A model generated the notes under the pieces. It saw nothing but the letters and a program-made list of their open reading frames with translations. It searched no databases and was not told where the DNA came from. This document shows, piece after piece, positions 1 through 19,934 of a DNA stretch of 64,000 nucleotides. The translations under genes were made by a program, and so were the position numbers. Each line of letters begins with the position of its first letter. Within the stretch, counting starts at the first letter, position 1. The stretch is from Zeus faber (Eukaryota > Chordata > Actinopteri > Zeiformes > Zeidae), in the NCBI GenBank assembly GCA_960531495.1, contig OY482853.1:5279522-5343521 (forward strand). Direction: 5' to 3'.

Positions 1-482
1 GTTGCTGCTGGTACATTCTGCTTCCCGTCGTACCTGTCGCAGGGTGGAGGAAACTCAGGTCGGTGCAGCGGGGAAAAAGCAGCGCTGTGAAGAAGCAGAA
101 CGCCATGAAGCTCCACATCTCCGGCGGAAACATGGAAGCCTGCTGCAGAGGAGATCACTGCGCAGGAAGTCCATCAGCCTGGGCCGCGGAGACACCAGCT
201 CACTCATCTGGCATCATTAACACGCTTATCAGTGGTTCACATATAACGGGCGGTGCCACAAACATAAGGACGAACCTTCTCTCCTATGCAGAGTCAAGGT
301 AAACAAGGAGAGTTGAAGAGATGAAGCGTTTAAAGTAAAAGATAAACTATAAATGATTTCAACAGTAGCGTTGCTCCTTCTACACAGCTACAGCTTGTCA
401 CAAGTCCATCTCTTCAGTCACACACCCCTCACCGCCCCATTTCATAAACTCACAAGTTCCCACAGGATGAATTTCAGTGAGC
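1..482. other. Left edge, no gene recognised
   Basis: Short open frames on the plus strand here have no domain, signal peptide or composition that I recognise. The segment lies beyond the most distal candidate poly(A) signals of ddx6, so it is probably intergenic or belongs to a neighbour outside the window. Confidence 0.4.
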
Positions 483-549
483 TTTATTTCAACAGAAATG
501 ATCCAATTACTTCCAATAAACAACAATTACATTTTTTCTTTTATTTATT
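483..549 (-). promoter_or_regulatory. ddx6: Candidate distal poly(A) signals of ddx6
   Basis: Read on the minus strand, AATAAA hexamers occur at 549-544, 545-540 and 488-483. They lie downstream of the ddx6 stop codon, and the last is followed by T/G-containing sequence. This is the most distal cluster before the window edge and would give a 3' UTR of about 3.9 kb. Use of the site is inferred. Confidence 0.4.
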
Positions 550-2682
550 TTCTTAAACAGGTGCTTTGTAAAATTTGCATCACTGAAAGATTGCCAATTA
601 AAGTTTAGGCCAGATTTCGAAGGAACGAACAAAACGAACACTTAAATTTGGTTTCATATTTTCTTTTTGCTGCAGAGTCTTCCGTTGAAACCTGTTACTT
701 GAAACAAAAATAAAATTGATCCAGAATTCAAGGGCAGGGTTTTTTTTTACGTTTTTTTTTTTTTTTTTTACATTTCTTACCCAGAGCCTGACTTTAGGAC
801 GTTTCCCTCCCCCCCTCCCCTTTGTTTCTGATGCAGGTACATCCAGTGTCGCTACTGGACCTACAATCCTCCCCACTGGGATGTGGGTCGACTCAAATTG
901 CACACAAGCTTGGTTTCGTTAGTTTTGGTTGCAAACATCAGAGATGGTACCTGCATCAGGGCAGCACCTAATTTAATCCTCCCTTGAAATTTAAATGGGA
1001 TCTTAAAGAATGAGACCATGTTTTTTTGTTTTATCCAATGTATTAGCGCCCAATCCGGGGCGAGATGCTCTCGTCTCAGTCTTTAAGACCAAACCCCCAA
1101 AGACCACTGGAAGTAAAGCAACGCACAACGCTTCTGGAGCAGGACTGGGACGCCAAAATCCTCAGTCTGATTTTTAGCAGCTCACAGAATTTCGTCAGTT
1201 GCTGCAACTGCCAGTGGTGTGAGAAAAACAGACTGCTGCCAAGTGTCTGCTGTTGGACCCCTGTCCCCTGTTCTAATGCCACATTTCATTATTTAACACT
1301 TGGCTGTTTTTTTTTTTAACCCCCATAATTCTTAAAATAAAAGCTTAAAAGATCCAATTGAGAAATGTGAGCTTGTGGGGACAGCAGTAGACCTGAGAGA
1401 ACAGGGATCCGTCCTGAACAATGAGAAATTCAAAGTGGATGAATTAACCAATGAAATCACTGTGATCTCAATAGTTCAATAATTTAGATGTGCAAAACCT
1501 CTCATTGATCAGAACAAAGTAGGAAAAAACAGCATCTCACCAATTGTGTTAGACCCTAAGTCGCATAAATGTTCCAATTACCAACCAAAACAACTAACTT
1601 CAGAGGGACTTTTAGATTTTAAACGTAAAATACCAGCAGTGACGACCCCCGTCCCTGAAACCCCTGCGTAATACTGGGCACGAGGAGAAGCAAGAGCAGC
1701 TTGCACATATACGCTTTTCTCCAAACGGTCCCAGAAACTTGCACATTTTAATCATCCTTCATGTGCTTTCCCTCCCCAGCCGCGTGCACCCAGAGCAGGT
1801 CGCACGGCTTTTCGGCCTGAAGCCACATCTCTGGACTTCACCCTGCAAAGGTTTACGCTGTGCAGCATCTTCCGTACATATATATAGATATATCAGTGAA
1901 GTCGTTGGCGTGCAGCACTGAGTTCCTGCTACATTTTGAGATCAGATGGTTCATTTTCATAGGTCAAGCCAACATTCTCTTAAGGGGAGGAAGAACAAGC
2001 CATTTCTTAAGCGTTTGCAAAGTGATGTGTCCGTGCTGAAGGAGCACCTAGAGGAGCGTTACAGCGACCACCACCCGAACAGAAAGACTCTTCCATTCAG
2101 CTGCACTGCAGCAAGTAGTACGACTACATGATACAATATTTTCTCTCTCAAAGAAAAAAACAAAAAAAAAAACAAAAAAAAAAAGAACACTCAGTATTTC
2201 CTGGCGAGTGTCTCGATAGCCAGTTCAACAAGCGAAGGCTGGCGACAGAACACAAAGTCAATATTCAAACGCACATAAGCTTCTCCAAGTCATCGTCTAG
2301 AGTGGGAACATGTCAACACTGGCAACGCAAAGGTGGCAATTAAGGGCAACTATTCAAGAAACTGATTTCAGCATAAGTGCGGTTTTGAGAAAAAAGAAAA
2401 ATGCGCTCACCATCAAATTTAGAGGGGCTAAAATGTAGATAACTTCCTCCAAACACATTCCACACGCGACAATTTCAAAGTTGTCGATGCCAAAGACGTA
2501 CGCCATTTCTAAAATTATAAATAAAGGGGCCGAGATTGGGGGGGGATACAGAAACTGGCGGTTGAGGGAGCGTTCTCCAGCGCCGACCAGATCCACATTT
2601 AAAAACAAAACAAACAAAGAAAACAACTCGTTGTCAGCCAGCCTTCCAGACTTGTTTAAAACAATCTTAAAACAAAGGAAAG

Positions 2683-2690
2683 TATTTACA
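2683..2690 (-). promoter_or_regulatory. Pumilio-type element in the putative ddx6 3' UTR
   Basis: On the minus (mRNA) strand the octamer reads TGTAAATA, a match to the PUF-protein consensus UGUANAUA. A single octamer is expected by chance every few tens of kilobases, so support is weak. Confidence 0.25.
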
Positions 2691-3845
2691 GGGTGTACAG
2701 TGCGCCTGCTGGCGGCACGTCATTGCAGATTAGGGCGTGGCCATCCAAAGGAAAGTGAGACGGAAAAAAAAACTCGAAGCAGGAATCCTCGCTGGGCGGG
2801 CTTCTCTGAAGGCTGCAGAGTTCCCATCAGGCCTTAGTGTTCTGAGGGAGGACATGGGGGTGAGCGGTGGGTGGGAATTTTAGAAGCTTGAGCTTCATCA
2901 ACGAGTGGCTGGACAGTCCGACAGCCTCTTGGGAGAACCAAAAAAAAAAAAAAACAACTATGCGATCCAGCATCAGTCCACGGAAAATAGTTTGTCCTAG
3001 TTCAGCAGCTGTACTCCGGAACCCCACCCCCCAGCCTCAGATTTCTATCCCAAACTGGACGAGCAGATCTTGATGACGTTATGAATTCACCTTGCCGGGT
3101 GACGGAGGTGATATGGGTGACGTGGGACAGCAGGTTATTACTTCAGAACAAGTTAAGCTACTTGTTAAGGCACTTGATAGAAAAACCGCAAAAAACTTTC
3201 AAAATGAAAAACCAATGAGGAGCATGTGTGGGGGGGGGGTGCGCGCTGGCATCTGCTGTGGTTTGGATGTGAATCTGGTATAAATCTGCTTCCCGCCCCT
3301 CTTCAGGATGTTCTAACGCTGCAGCAGAACCCTGGCCCGAGGAACACGAGTTCTTCCAGAATGAATCCGTCACAAAGCAACACTCCTCGTGGTTACGCCC
3401 AAAAAAAAGTTGGGGGAAGACAGACAGGCTGTACAATAAAAAAAAAAAAAAAAAAAAAAAAAGGACAGAAGTCCAGGACACCTTAGAAACAGAAGGAAAA
3501 TGGGGGGGGGTGTTGGGGCAGGGAGGTGGAGACTGATCTGTTGAGAGAAAAGAGATGTTCAATGTCAAGCGCAGATTCACATGAGTGCAGCACATCAGAC
3601 ATTACAGTGAATTGTTATTTTGATTTCAGTCGGATTCATTGGCTGTGACGCGTCACCAGCAAGCTGCAAAAAGTTCCCCAGGTTTCCCATGAAACCAGCG
3701 CCCCAGTCCCCATGTCACATTATATTAAAGTTAGGAACAAAAACTGAACATGTAAAAAAAAGTTTAATCTCCTTTCCCAAAACAGGATACTCAGTCATAT
3801 GTCTAAGTGCATTTTTTTTTAACATCTTATGAATGACAATCAAAT

Positions 3846-3851
3846 TTTATT
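3846..3851 (-). promoter_or_regulatory. ddx6: Candidate proximal poly(A) signal of ddx6
   Basis: The minus strand reads AATAAA about 570 nt past the stop codon. Use of this site would leave a short 3' UTR isoform. Confidence 0.3.
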
Positions 3852-4419
3852 TCAAACTACTTTGCATTTCTGCTGCAGAGCCTAACGACAGCCACAACAG
3901 GTCGCAAGTAGGAAGCGATGCAACTTCCCGTTTCTAGTCTTACATAAGCATATAGCGAGCTGGCGTAACAGCTGATTCGCAGAAGTGCAAAATAATTATT
4001 GAGATCCCTGATGGGAAAGTCAGCTGCATTGAACTTGAAAAAGCAGCATCGCTAGTCGTAGTCAGCGCCACCTCTAGTGACAAACAATTAAACCAGAAGG
4101 CGGAATACTTGAGGAAAAAAGTGACCGTCTTGACTGAGGAGGTTAACGTGGATGTCGAGGGAGAAAAAAAACAAAGATTCTTGATGCAATTCTGGGACCT
4201 GCACTGTAATCCACCTACGACAGACAGGCTCAGCACTACAAAATATACAACATTGGAATAAAAGGTAAATGACTTCTCAACTTTCTGTGATGAGCAGCTC
4301 TGCTCCAGGTAGGAGTACTAGTTAGGAAAATTAAAAAACACTGCAGGGAACGCAGAAAAACTCAAAAAGCAGTTGAGTACCACGCTGCCGCGCCCGTTCT
4401 GAAGGCCTGACCCACCCGC

Positions 4420-15250
<10,831 letters not shown>

Positions 15251-15642
15251 GTCTGCTTAGCACTGTGTTTTGTTTTTTTTTCTATCCGTCGGTCGAGTGT
15301 CTTTAGTTCGGAGTGGGTCCACCCCCTCTGGGACCAACTCAAATATTGAGGATTGTCCGTCCCGTGTTAATTGTCACTCATGCAAAGACAAAACCATTCA
15401 ATTCTTAGTCTCTTTAGGATTTGGGGATCAGGGTGATCTGTGTTGGGCATCCCACTTCAGTGGGCGTGAATAAATACTGTAATTTCCAAGCTCTAGAAAA
15501 GCGCTGAGCATGGAATCCTGCAGCAAACCTGGGCTCAGTGTTCGCGTCACAGGGAAAAATGATGTGGAAAAGCACCAGGAGAGCTCAGCTTCCACGGTGA
15601 TTGCCAACTGCTTTAGCTGGACTGAGCCGGCTCGTATTCTCT
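15251..15642 (-). other. ddx6: ddx6 5' UTR part of the start-codon exon
   Basis: Upstream of the ATG the minus strand stays exonic-looking up to a good acceptor, TGTTGTGTTTCCAG|AGAGAA, at 15642/15643. The real 5' exon boundary could be nearer, but no better acceptor is visible. Confidence 0.5.
15428..15511 (-). other. Upstream ORF in the ddx6 5' UTR
   Basis: A 27-codon frame (starting MLSAFLELG) lies wholly upstream of the ddx6 start, inside the putative 5' UTR exon. It would lower translation if this exon is included. No homology is recognised. Confidence 0.35.
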
Positions 15643-16053
15643 CTGGAAACACAACACAAGAATGACAAAGTAAGCGACTGGGGAGAGAAAACAAAACAAA
15701 AAAAAAAAAAATTTGACTGTAAAACATGAGTAGAAAATAGATAGAAAGACAATGCTATTTAAACAAATTAAAAATGAAATGTATGATTTTGACAAATAGT
15801 CTCTGTATTACTATACAGAGGGTATATTTGGTACAGACATGTCAGGTAGAAATACGGTAAAGTAATAAGGTCTTTATCTAATTTCTTGTATGACATGAAC
15901 TCGTTTCCTTAAAGTCAGACAAGATGAGGAAGTAGAACACATCTGACCAGTGTTTATCAGACAGGAAAGTACAAGGACTTCCTTGGATTTCTCTCTACAG
16001 TCAAATATAAAGCGAAGCGTAAAGTGATTTGGGCGCATTTAGAACAGTCGGGT
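15643..16053 (-). other. Start of the first ddx6 intron, unique part
   Basis: AT-rich sequence between the putative 5' UTR exon and the minisatellite. It carries an A run at about 15698-15711 and no gene. Confidence 0.6.
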
Positions 16054-18213
16054 GCCAGTCTAACCCGAACCACCGCCAAGCCTACCAGAACCACCTCCAA
16101 GCCTACCAGAACCACCTCCAAGCCTACCAGAACCACCTCCAAGACTACCAGAACCACCTCCAAGCCTACCAGAACCACCTCCAAGCCTACCAGAACCACC
16201 TCCAAGCCTACCAGAACCACCTCCAAGACTACCAGAACCCGAACCACCGCCAAGACTACCAGAACCCGAACCGCCGCCAAGCCTACCAGAACCCAAACCG
16301 CCGCCAAGCCTACCAGAACCCAAACCGCCGCCAAGCCTACCAGAACCCAAACCGCCGCCAAGCCTACCAGAACCCAAACCGCCGCCAAGCCTACCAGAAC
16401 CCAAACCGCCGCCAAGCCTACCAGAACCCAAACCGCCGCCAAGCCTACCAGAACCCAAACCGCCGCCAAGCCTACCAGAACCCAAACCGCCGCCAAGCCT
16501 ACCAGAACCCAAACCGCCGCCAAGCCTACCAGAACCCAAACCGCCGCCAAGCCTACCAGAACCCAAACCGCCGCCAAGCCTACCACAACCCAAACCACCG
16601 CCAAGCCTACCACAACCCAAACCACCGCCAAGCCTACCACAACCCAAACCACCGCCAAGCCTACCAGAACCCAAACCACCGCCAAGCCTACCAGAACCCA
16701 AACCACCGCCAAGCCTACCACAACCCAAACCACCGCCAAGCCTACCACAACCCAAACCACCGCCAAGCCTACCAGAACCCAAACCACCGCCAAGCCTACC
16801 AGAACCCAAACCACCGCCAAGCCTACCAGAACCCAAACCACCGCCAAGCCTACCAGAACCCAAACCACCGCCAAGCCTACCAGAACCCAAACCACCGCCA
16901 AGCCTACCAGAACCCAAACCACCGCCAAGCCTACCAGAACCCAAACCACCGCCAAGCCTACCAGAACCCAAACCACCGCCAAGCCTACCAGAACCCAAAC
17001 CACCGCCAAGCCTACCAGAACCCAAACCACCGCCAAGCCTACCAGAACCCAAACCACCGCCAAGCCTACCAGAACCCAAACCACCGCCAAGCCTACCAGA
17101 ACCCAAACCACCGCCAAGCCTACCAGAACCCAAACCACCGCCAAGCCTACCAGAACCCAAACCACCGCCAAGCCTACCAGAACCCAAACCACCGCCAAGC
17201 CTACCAGAACCCAAACCACCGCCAAGCCTACCAGAACCCAAACCACCGCCAAGCCTACCAGAACCCAAACCACCTCCAAGCCTACCAGAACCCAAACCAC
17301 CTCCAAGCCTACCAGAACCCAAACCACCTCCAAGCCTACCAGAACCCAAACCACCGCCAAGCCTACCAGAACCCAAACCACCGCCAAGCCTACCAGAACC
17401 CAAACCACCGCCAAGCCTACCAGAACCCAAACCACCGCCAAGCCTACCAGAACCCAAACCACCGCCAAGCCTACCAGAACCCAAACCACCGCCAAGCCTA
17501 CCAGAACCCAAACCACCTCCAAGCCTACCAGAACCCGAACCACCTCCAAGCCTACCACAACCCAAACCACCTCCAAGCCTACCACAACCCAAACCACCGC
17601 CAAGCCTACCAGAACCCAAACCACCGCCAAGCCTACCAGAACCCAAACCACCGCCAAGCCTACCAGAACCCAAACCACCGCCAAGCCTACCAGAACCCAA
17701 ACCACCGCCAAGCCTACCAGAACCCAAACCACCGCCAAGCCTACCAGAACCCAAACCACCGCCAAGCCTACCAGAACCCAAACCACCGCCAAGCCTACCA
17801 GAACCCAAACCACCGCCAAGCCTACCAGAACCCAAACCACCTCCAAGCCTACCAGAACCCAAACCACCGCCAAGCCTACCAGAACCCAAACCACCGCCAA
17901 GCCTACCAGAACCCAAACCACCGCCAAGCCTACCAGAACCCAAACCACCGCCAAGCCTACCAGAACCCAAACCACCGCCAAGCCTACCAGAACCCAAACC
18001 ACCTCCAAGCCTACCAGAACCCAAACCACCGCCAAGCCTACCAGAACCCAAACCACCGCCAAGCCTACCAGAACCCAAACCACCGCCAAGCCTACCAGAA
18101 CCCAAACCACCGCCAAGCCTACCAGAACCCGAACCACCTCCAAGCCTACCAGAACCCAAACCACCTCCAAGCCTACCAGAACCCAAACCACCTCCAAGCC
18201 TACCAGAACCGAA
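16054..18213. repeat. Minisatellite of 21-bp then 27-bp units
   Basis: The array begins with about eight 21-bp units (CCTACCAGAACCACCTCCAA plus G) and changes near 16225 to about 72 units of 27 bp. In the longer unit a CCCAAA or CCCGAA block is inserted after CCTACCAGAA. Both periods are multiples of three, so three frames on plus and two on minus remain open over the whole array, giving threonine-rich (KPTRTQTTA) or glycine-rich (GGGLGSGRL) low-complexity peptides of 700-800 aa. No signal peptide, unique flanking domain or splice pattern supports a gene. Variant units (CACAAC for CAGAAC, GCCGCC or CCTCC for ACCGCC) are clustered in blocks, as expected from local duplication. The array lies in the first ddx6 intron, and the G-rich strand is the ddx6 sense strand. 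Confidence 0.95.
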
Positions 18214-18901
18214 ACTCAGCCATGTCTAAGCTTATCAGAACCAAAACATGACCATCTCGAACACGACATTTCCGGACATTGGTCGGAACAATGGGCAGTC
18301 CCCTTCAGGGGCAGGTTTAGGGTTTTAAACATCAGAAATGTTGACTTTGGTGCTGAAGAACGTATCTGTCTTTTTAAGACGTTAAGGTTGTTGTTTTTAA
18401 ACCCTGCTTTAGGAGCGTTGTCAGACTGGTGTTTGTCCATCTGGATAACATTGAGGCGTAGGCCTCGATGACAGTGGGAAATAACACATGTACAGACATG
18501 GCACAGTCACCAAAAAGTGAAAATGTACATTAGATGCCAGGAACAACTGATAATAAAAAGAAAAGGAACAGGCTGCCAGCGTACCGGCTGTTGACTGGCG
18601 TTAGGCTGCGAGCTAAGGCAAGCTAAAGTCAATACGGAGCCGCTAGCAGGGATCGGTGTCGCCGTGACGGTGTTTACTCAACTCTGGACAAAACCCCCGA
18701 CACCGACGCTCGACATTAGTGTTGAAATCAGATAAAGCTCAACCGCCGAACGTTAACAGTTCGCAGCGGGAGGTTGTCGTGTCAAAACGTTGTTAAGGGA
18801 AACGGTTCACGGTGAGTGCGGCGCGGTATATCGTGCTAACGCGGTAGCCTCGTCCTGATAACCCGAGCAAGCTGCTTGGTGTCGCTGCTCTCACAACTCA
18901 C
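18214..18901 (-). other. First ddx6 intron next to the promoter
   Basis: No coding content. From about 18,590 the sequence becomes CpG-containing, marking the promoter region. A plus-strand splice-donor-like TTCACG|GTGAGTGCGG lies at 18810/18811. Confidence 0.5.
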
Positions 18902-19075
18902 CGCAGGACGGCAGCGCAGGAACCAGCTCGGTACCGATGTGTCTGTGGGGAAAAATGTGAATATATTCTTTACCTTGGCTTGCGTGATATAGTTCTTCAC
19001 TTTGTGACGTTTGTGCGGGTGTTTAGCTGACTACGGAGGGAGAACAAGATGGCGACCGCTGCCTTTTGAACCCGC
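18590..19075 (-). promoter_or_regulatory. ddx6: Putative ddx6 promoter, CpG-containing
   Basis: The segment has raised CpG density compared with its flanks. It contains a YY1-type motif CAAGATGGCG (19045-19054; GCCATCTTG on the ddx6 strand), a GC-box-like GGGCGG on the minus strand at about 19070-19076, and a candidate first-exon donor. No TATA box is evident. YY1 sites just downstream of the start are typical of broadly expressed genes such as DDX6. Confidence 0.5.
18902..19050 (-). other. ddx6: Candidate non-coding first exon of ddx6
   Basis: The minus strand ends in a good donor, CCTGCG|GTGAGTTG, at 18902/18901, downstream of the YY1-type motif. The 5' end is arbitrary. Splicing to the acceptor at 15643 is inferred. 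Confidence 0.4.
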
Positions 19076-19093
19076 CCACACGGAGCTGAACAG

Positions 19094-19395
19094 CTGAGTC
19101 CACTTGGAATCAAGAAATGTCCTTTAAAATACACTTGGAATCAAGAAATGTCCTTTAAAATACACTTGGAATCAAGAAATGTCCTTTAAAATACACTTGG
19201 AATCAAGAAATGCCCTTTAAAATACACTTGGAATCAAGAAATGTCCTTTAAAATACACTTGGAATCAAGAAATGTCCTTTAAAATACACTTGGAATCAAG
19301 AAATGCCCTTTAAAATACACTTGGAATCAAGAAATGTCCTTTAAAATACACTTGGAATCAAGGAATCATCTCTGAAAATCACTTCAAATCAAGGT
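19094..19395 (+). repeat. 31-bp tandem repeat, about 9 copies
   Basis: The unit opens CACTTGGAATCAAGAAATG and closes TCCTTTAAAATA. Copies differ by single changes (TGTCC or TGCCC), and the last copies degrade after 19350. The array lies about 20 bp outside the putative ddx6 promoter, between ddx6 and cxcr5. Confidence 0.93.
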
Positions 19396-19454
19396 GTCAA
19401 TTTCTTCTTACAGCTTCTACATAACAAGGAAAAGGCCCTGTTCCATTCCATTAG

Positions 19455-19558
19455 GCTCATTATTATTATTATCATAATAATAAGTATTAATATTATCATA
19501 ATAATAAGTAATAATATTATCATAATAATAAGTATTAATATGAACATTATTATTATTA
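19455..19558. repeat. AT-rich palindromic tandem repeat
   Basis: Units of about 30 bp alternate TTATTATTATC with ATAATAATAAG, so each unit folds back on itself and successive units can form hairpins. It lies between ddx6 and cxcr5. Confidence 0.8.
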
Positions 19559-19858
19559 GGCTGCAGGCTCAGCTGACGTCGACCTGCAGCAACCAAGGCT
19601 GCAGCGTTGATGCTCCGTGTGAAAGCTTTAAGATCACATTTCAACAGCCGAGGCCTGTGCATCAGATCAACATTCAGTCAAAAACATTTAAAAACAAGAG
19701 TGCGCTTTGGTGCTCTCAGCTCTCGTACATTTCAATTGTTATTTATCTGCTGTACCTTGGGACTTGTAAGTACTTTATTTTCCGCCAATCTCCCCGGAGG
19801 TTATAGTCAAATGATGTCAACACTGTTCTTGAAAAAAAAACAACTAAAAACCTGTGAT

Positions 19859-19866
19859 GAGGAAGT
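19859..19866 (+). promoter_or_regulatory. ETS/PU.1-like motif upstream of cxcr5
   Basis: GAGGAAGT lies about 35 nt before the cxcr5 ATG. PU.1-class factors act in leukocyte promoters, which fits the gene, but one short motif is weak evidence. Confidence 0.25.
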
Positions 19867-19901
19867 TGATAAATCCCCACTGCACTCATCCAACGAACAC
19901 C

Positions 19902-19934
19902 ATGGAGGAAACCTCTTCTACGTACTGCTTTGAG
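19902..19934 (+). CDS. cxcr5: cxcr5 coding exon 1
   Basis: Encodes MEETSSTYCFE, the extracellular tip, with a tyrosine in a position where chemokine receptors are often sulfated. It is chosen because the upstream ATG context is strong, the donor is good, and both exon phases are 0. Without it, translation would begin at the ATG at 20477, inside the acceptor region. Confidence 0.75.

Larger units (their letters stand above)
550..4419 (-). other. ddx6: Putative ddx6 3' untranslated region
   Basis: This is continuous non-coding sequence between the ddx6 stop codon (4420-4422) and the distal poly(A) signal cluster. It contains many A/T homopolymers (for example T runs near 755-770 and an A run at about 3439-3462) and no credible coding exon on either strand. 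Mammalian DDX6 mRNAs also have a 3' UTR of several kilobases, so one long UTR is plausible. A nearer signal (AATAAA, 3851-3846) could end a shorter isoform, in which case the left part would be intergenic. Confidence 0.5.

Noticed and set aside
15957..18471. Open frames of 700-815 codons on both strands (threonine-rich or glycine/valine/leucine-rich)
   Set aside because: All follow from a minisatellite whose 21- and 27-bp periods are multiples of three; several frames are open at once and none has unique flanking domains.
18902..18985. A second possible small intron in the ddx6 first exon (GTAAAG to CCCCACAG)
   Set aside because: It would be only about 31 bp long, too short for a vertebrate intron.
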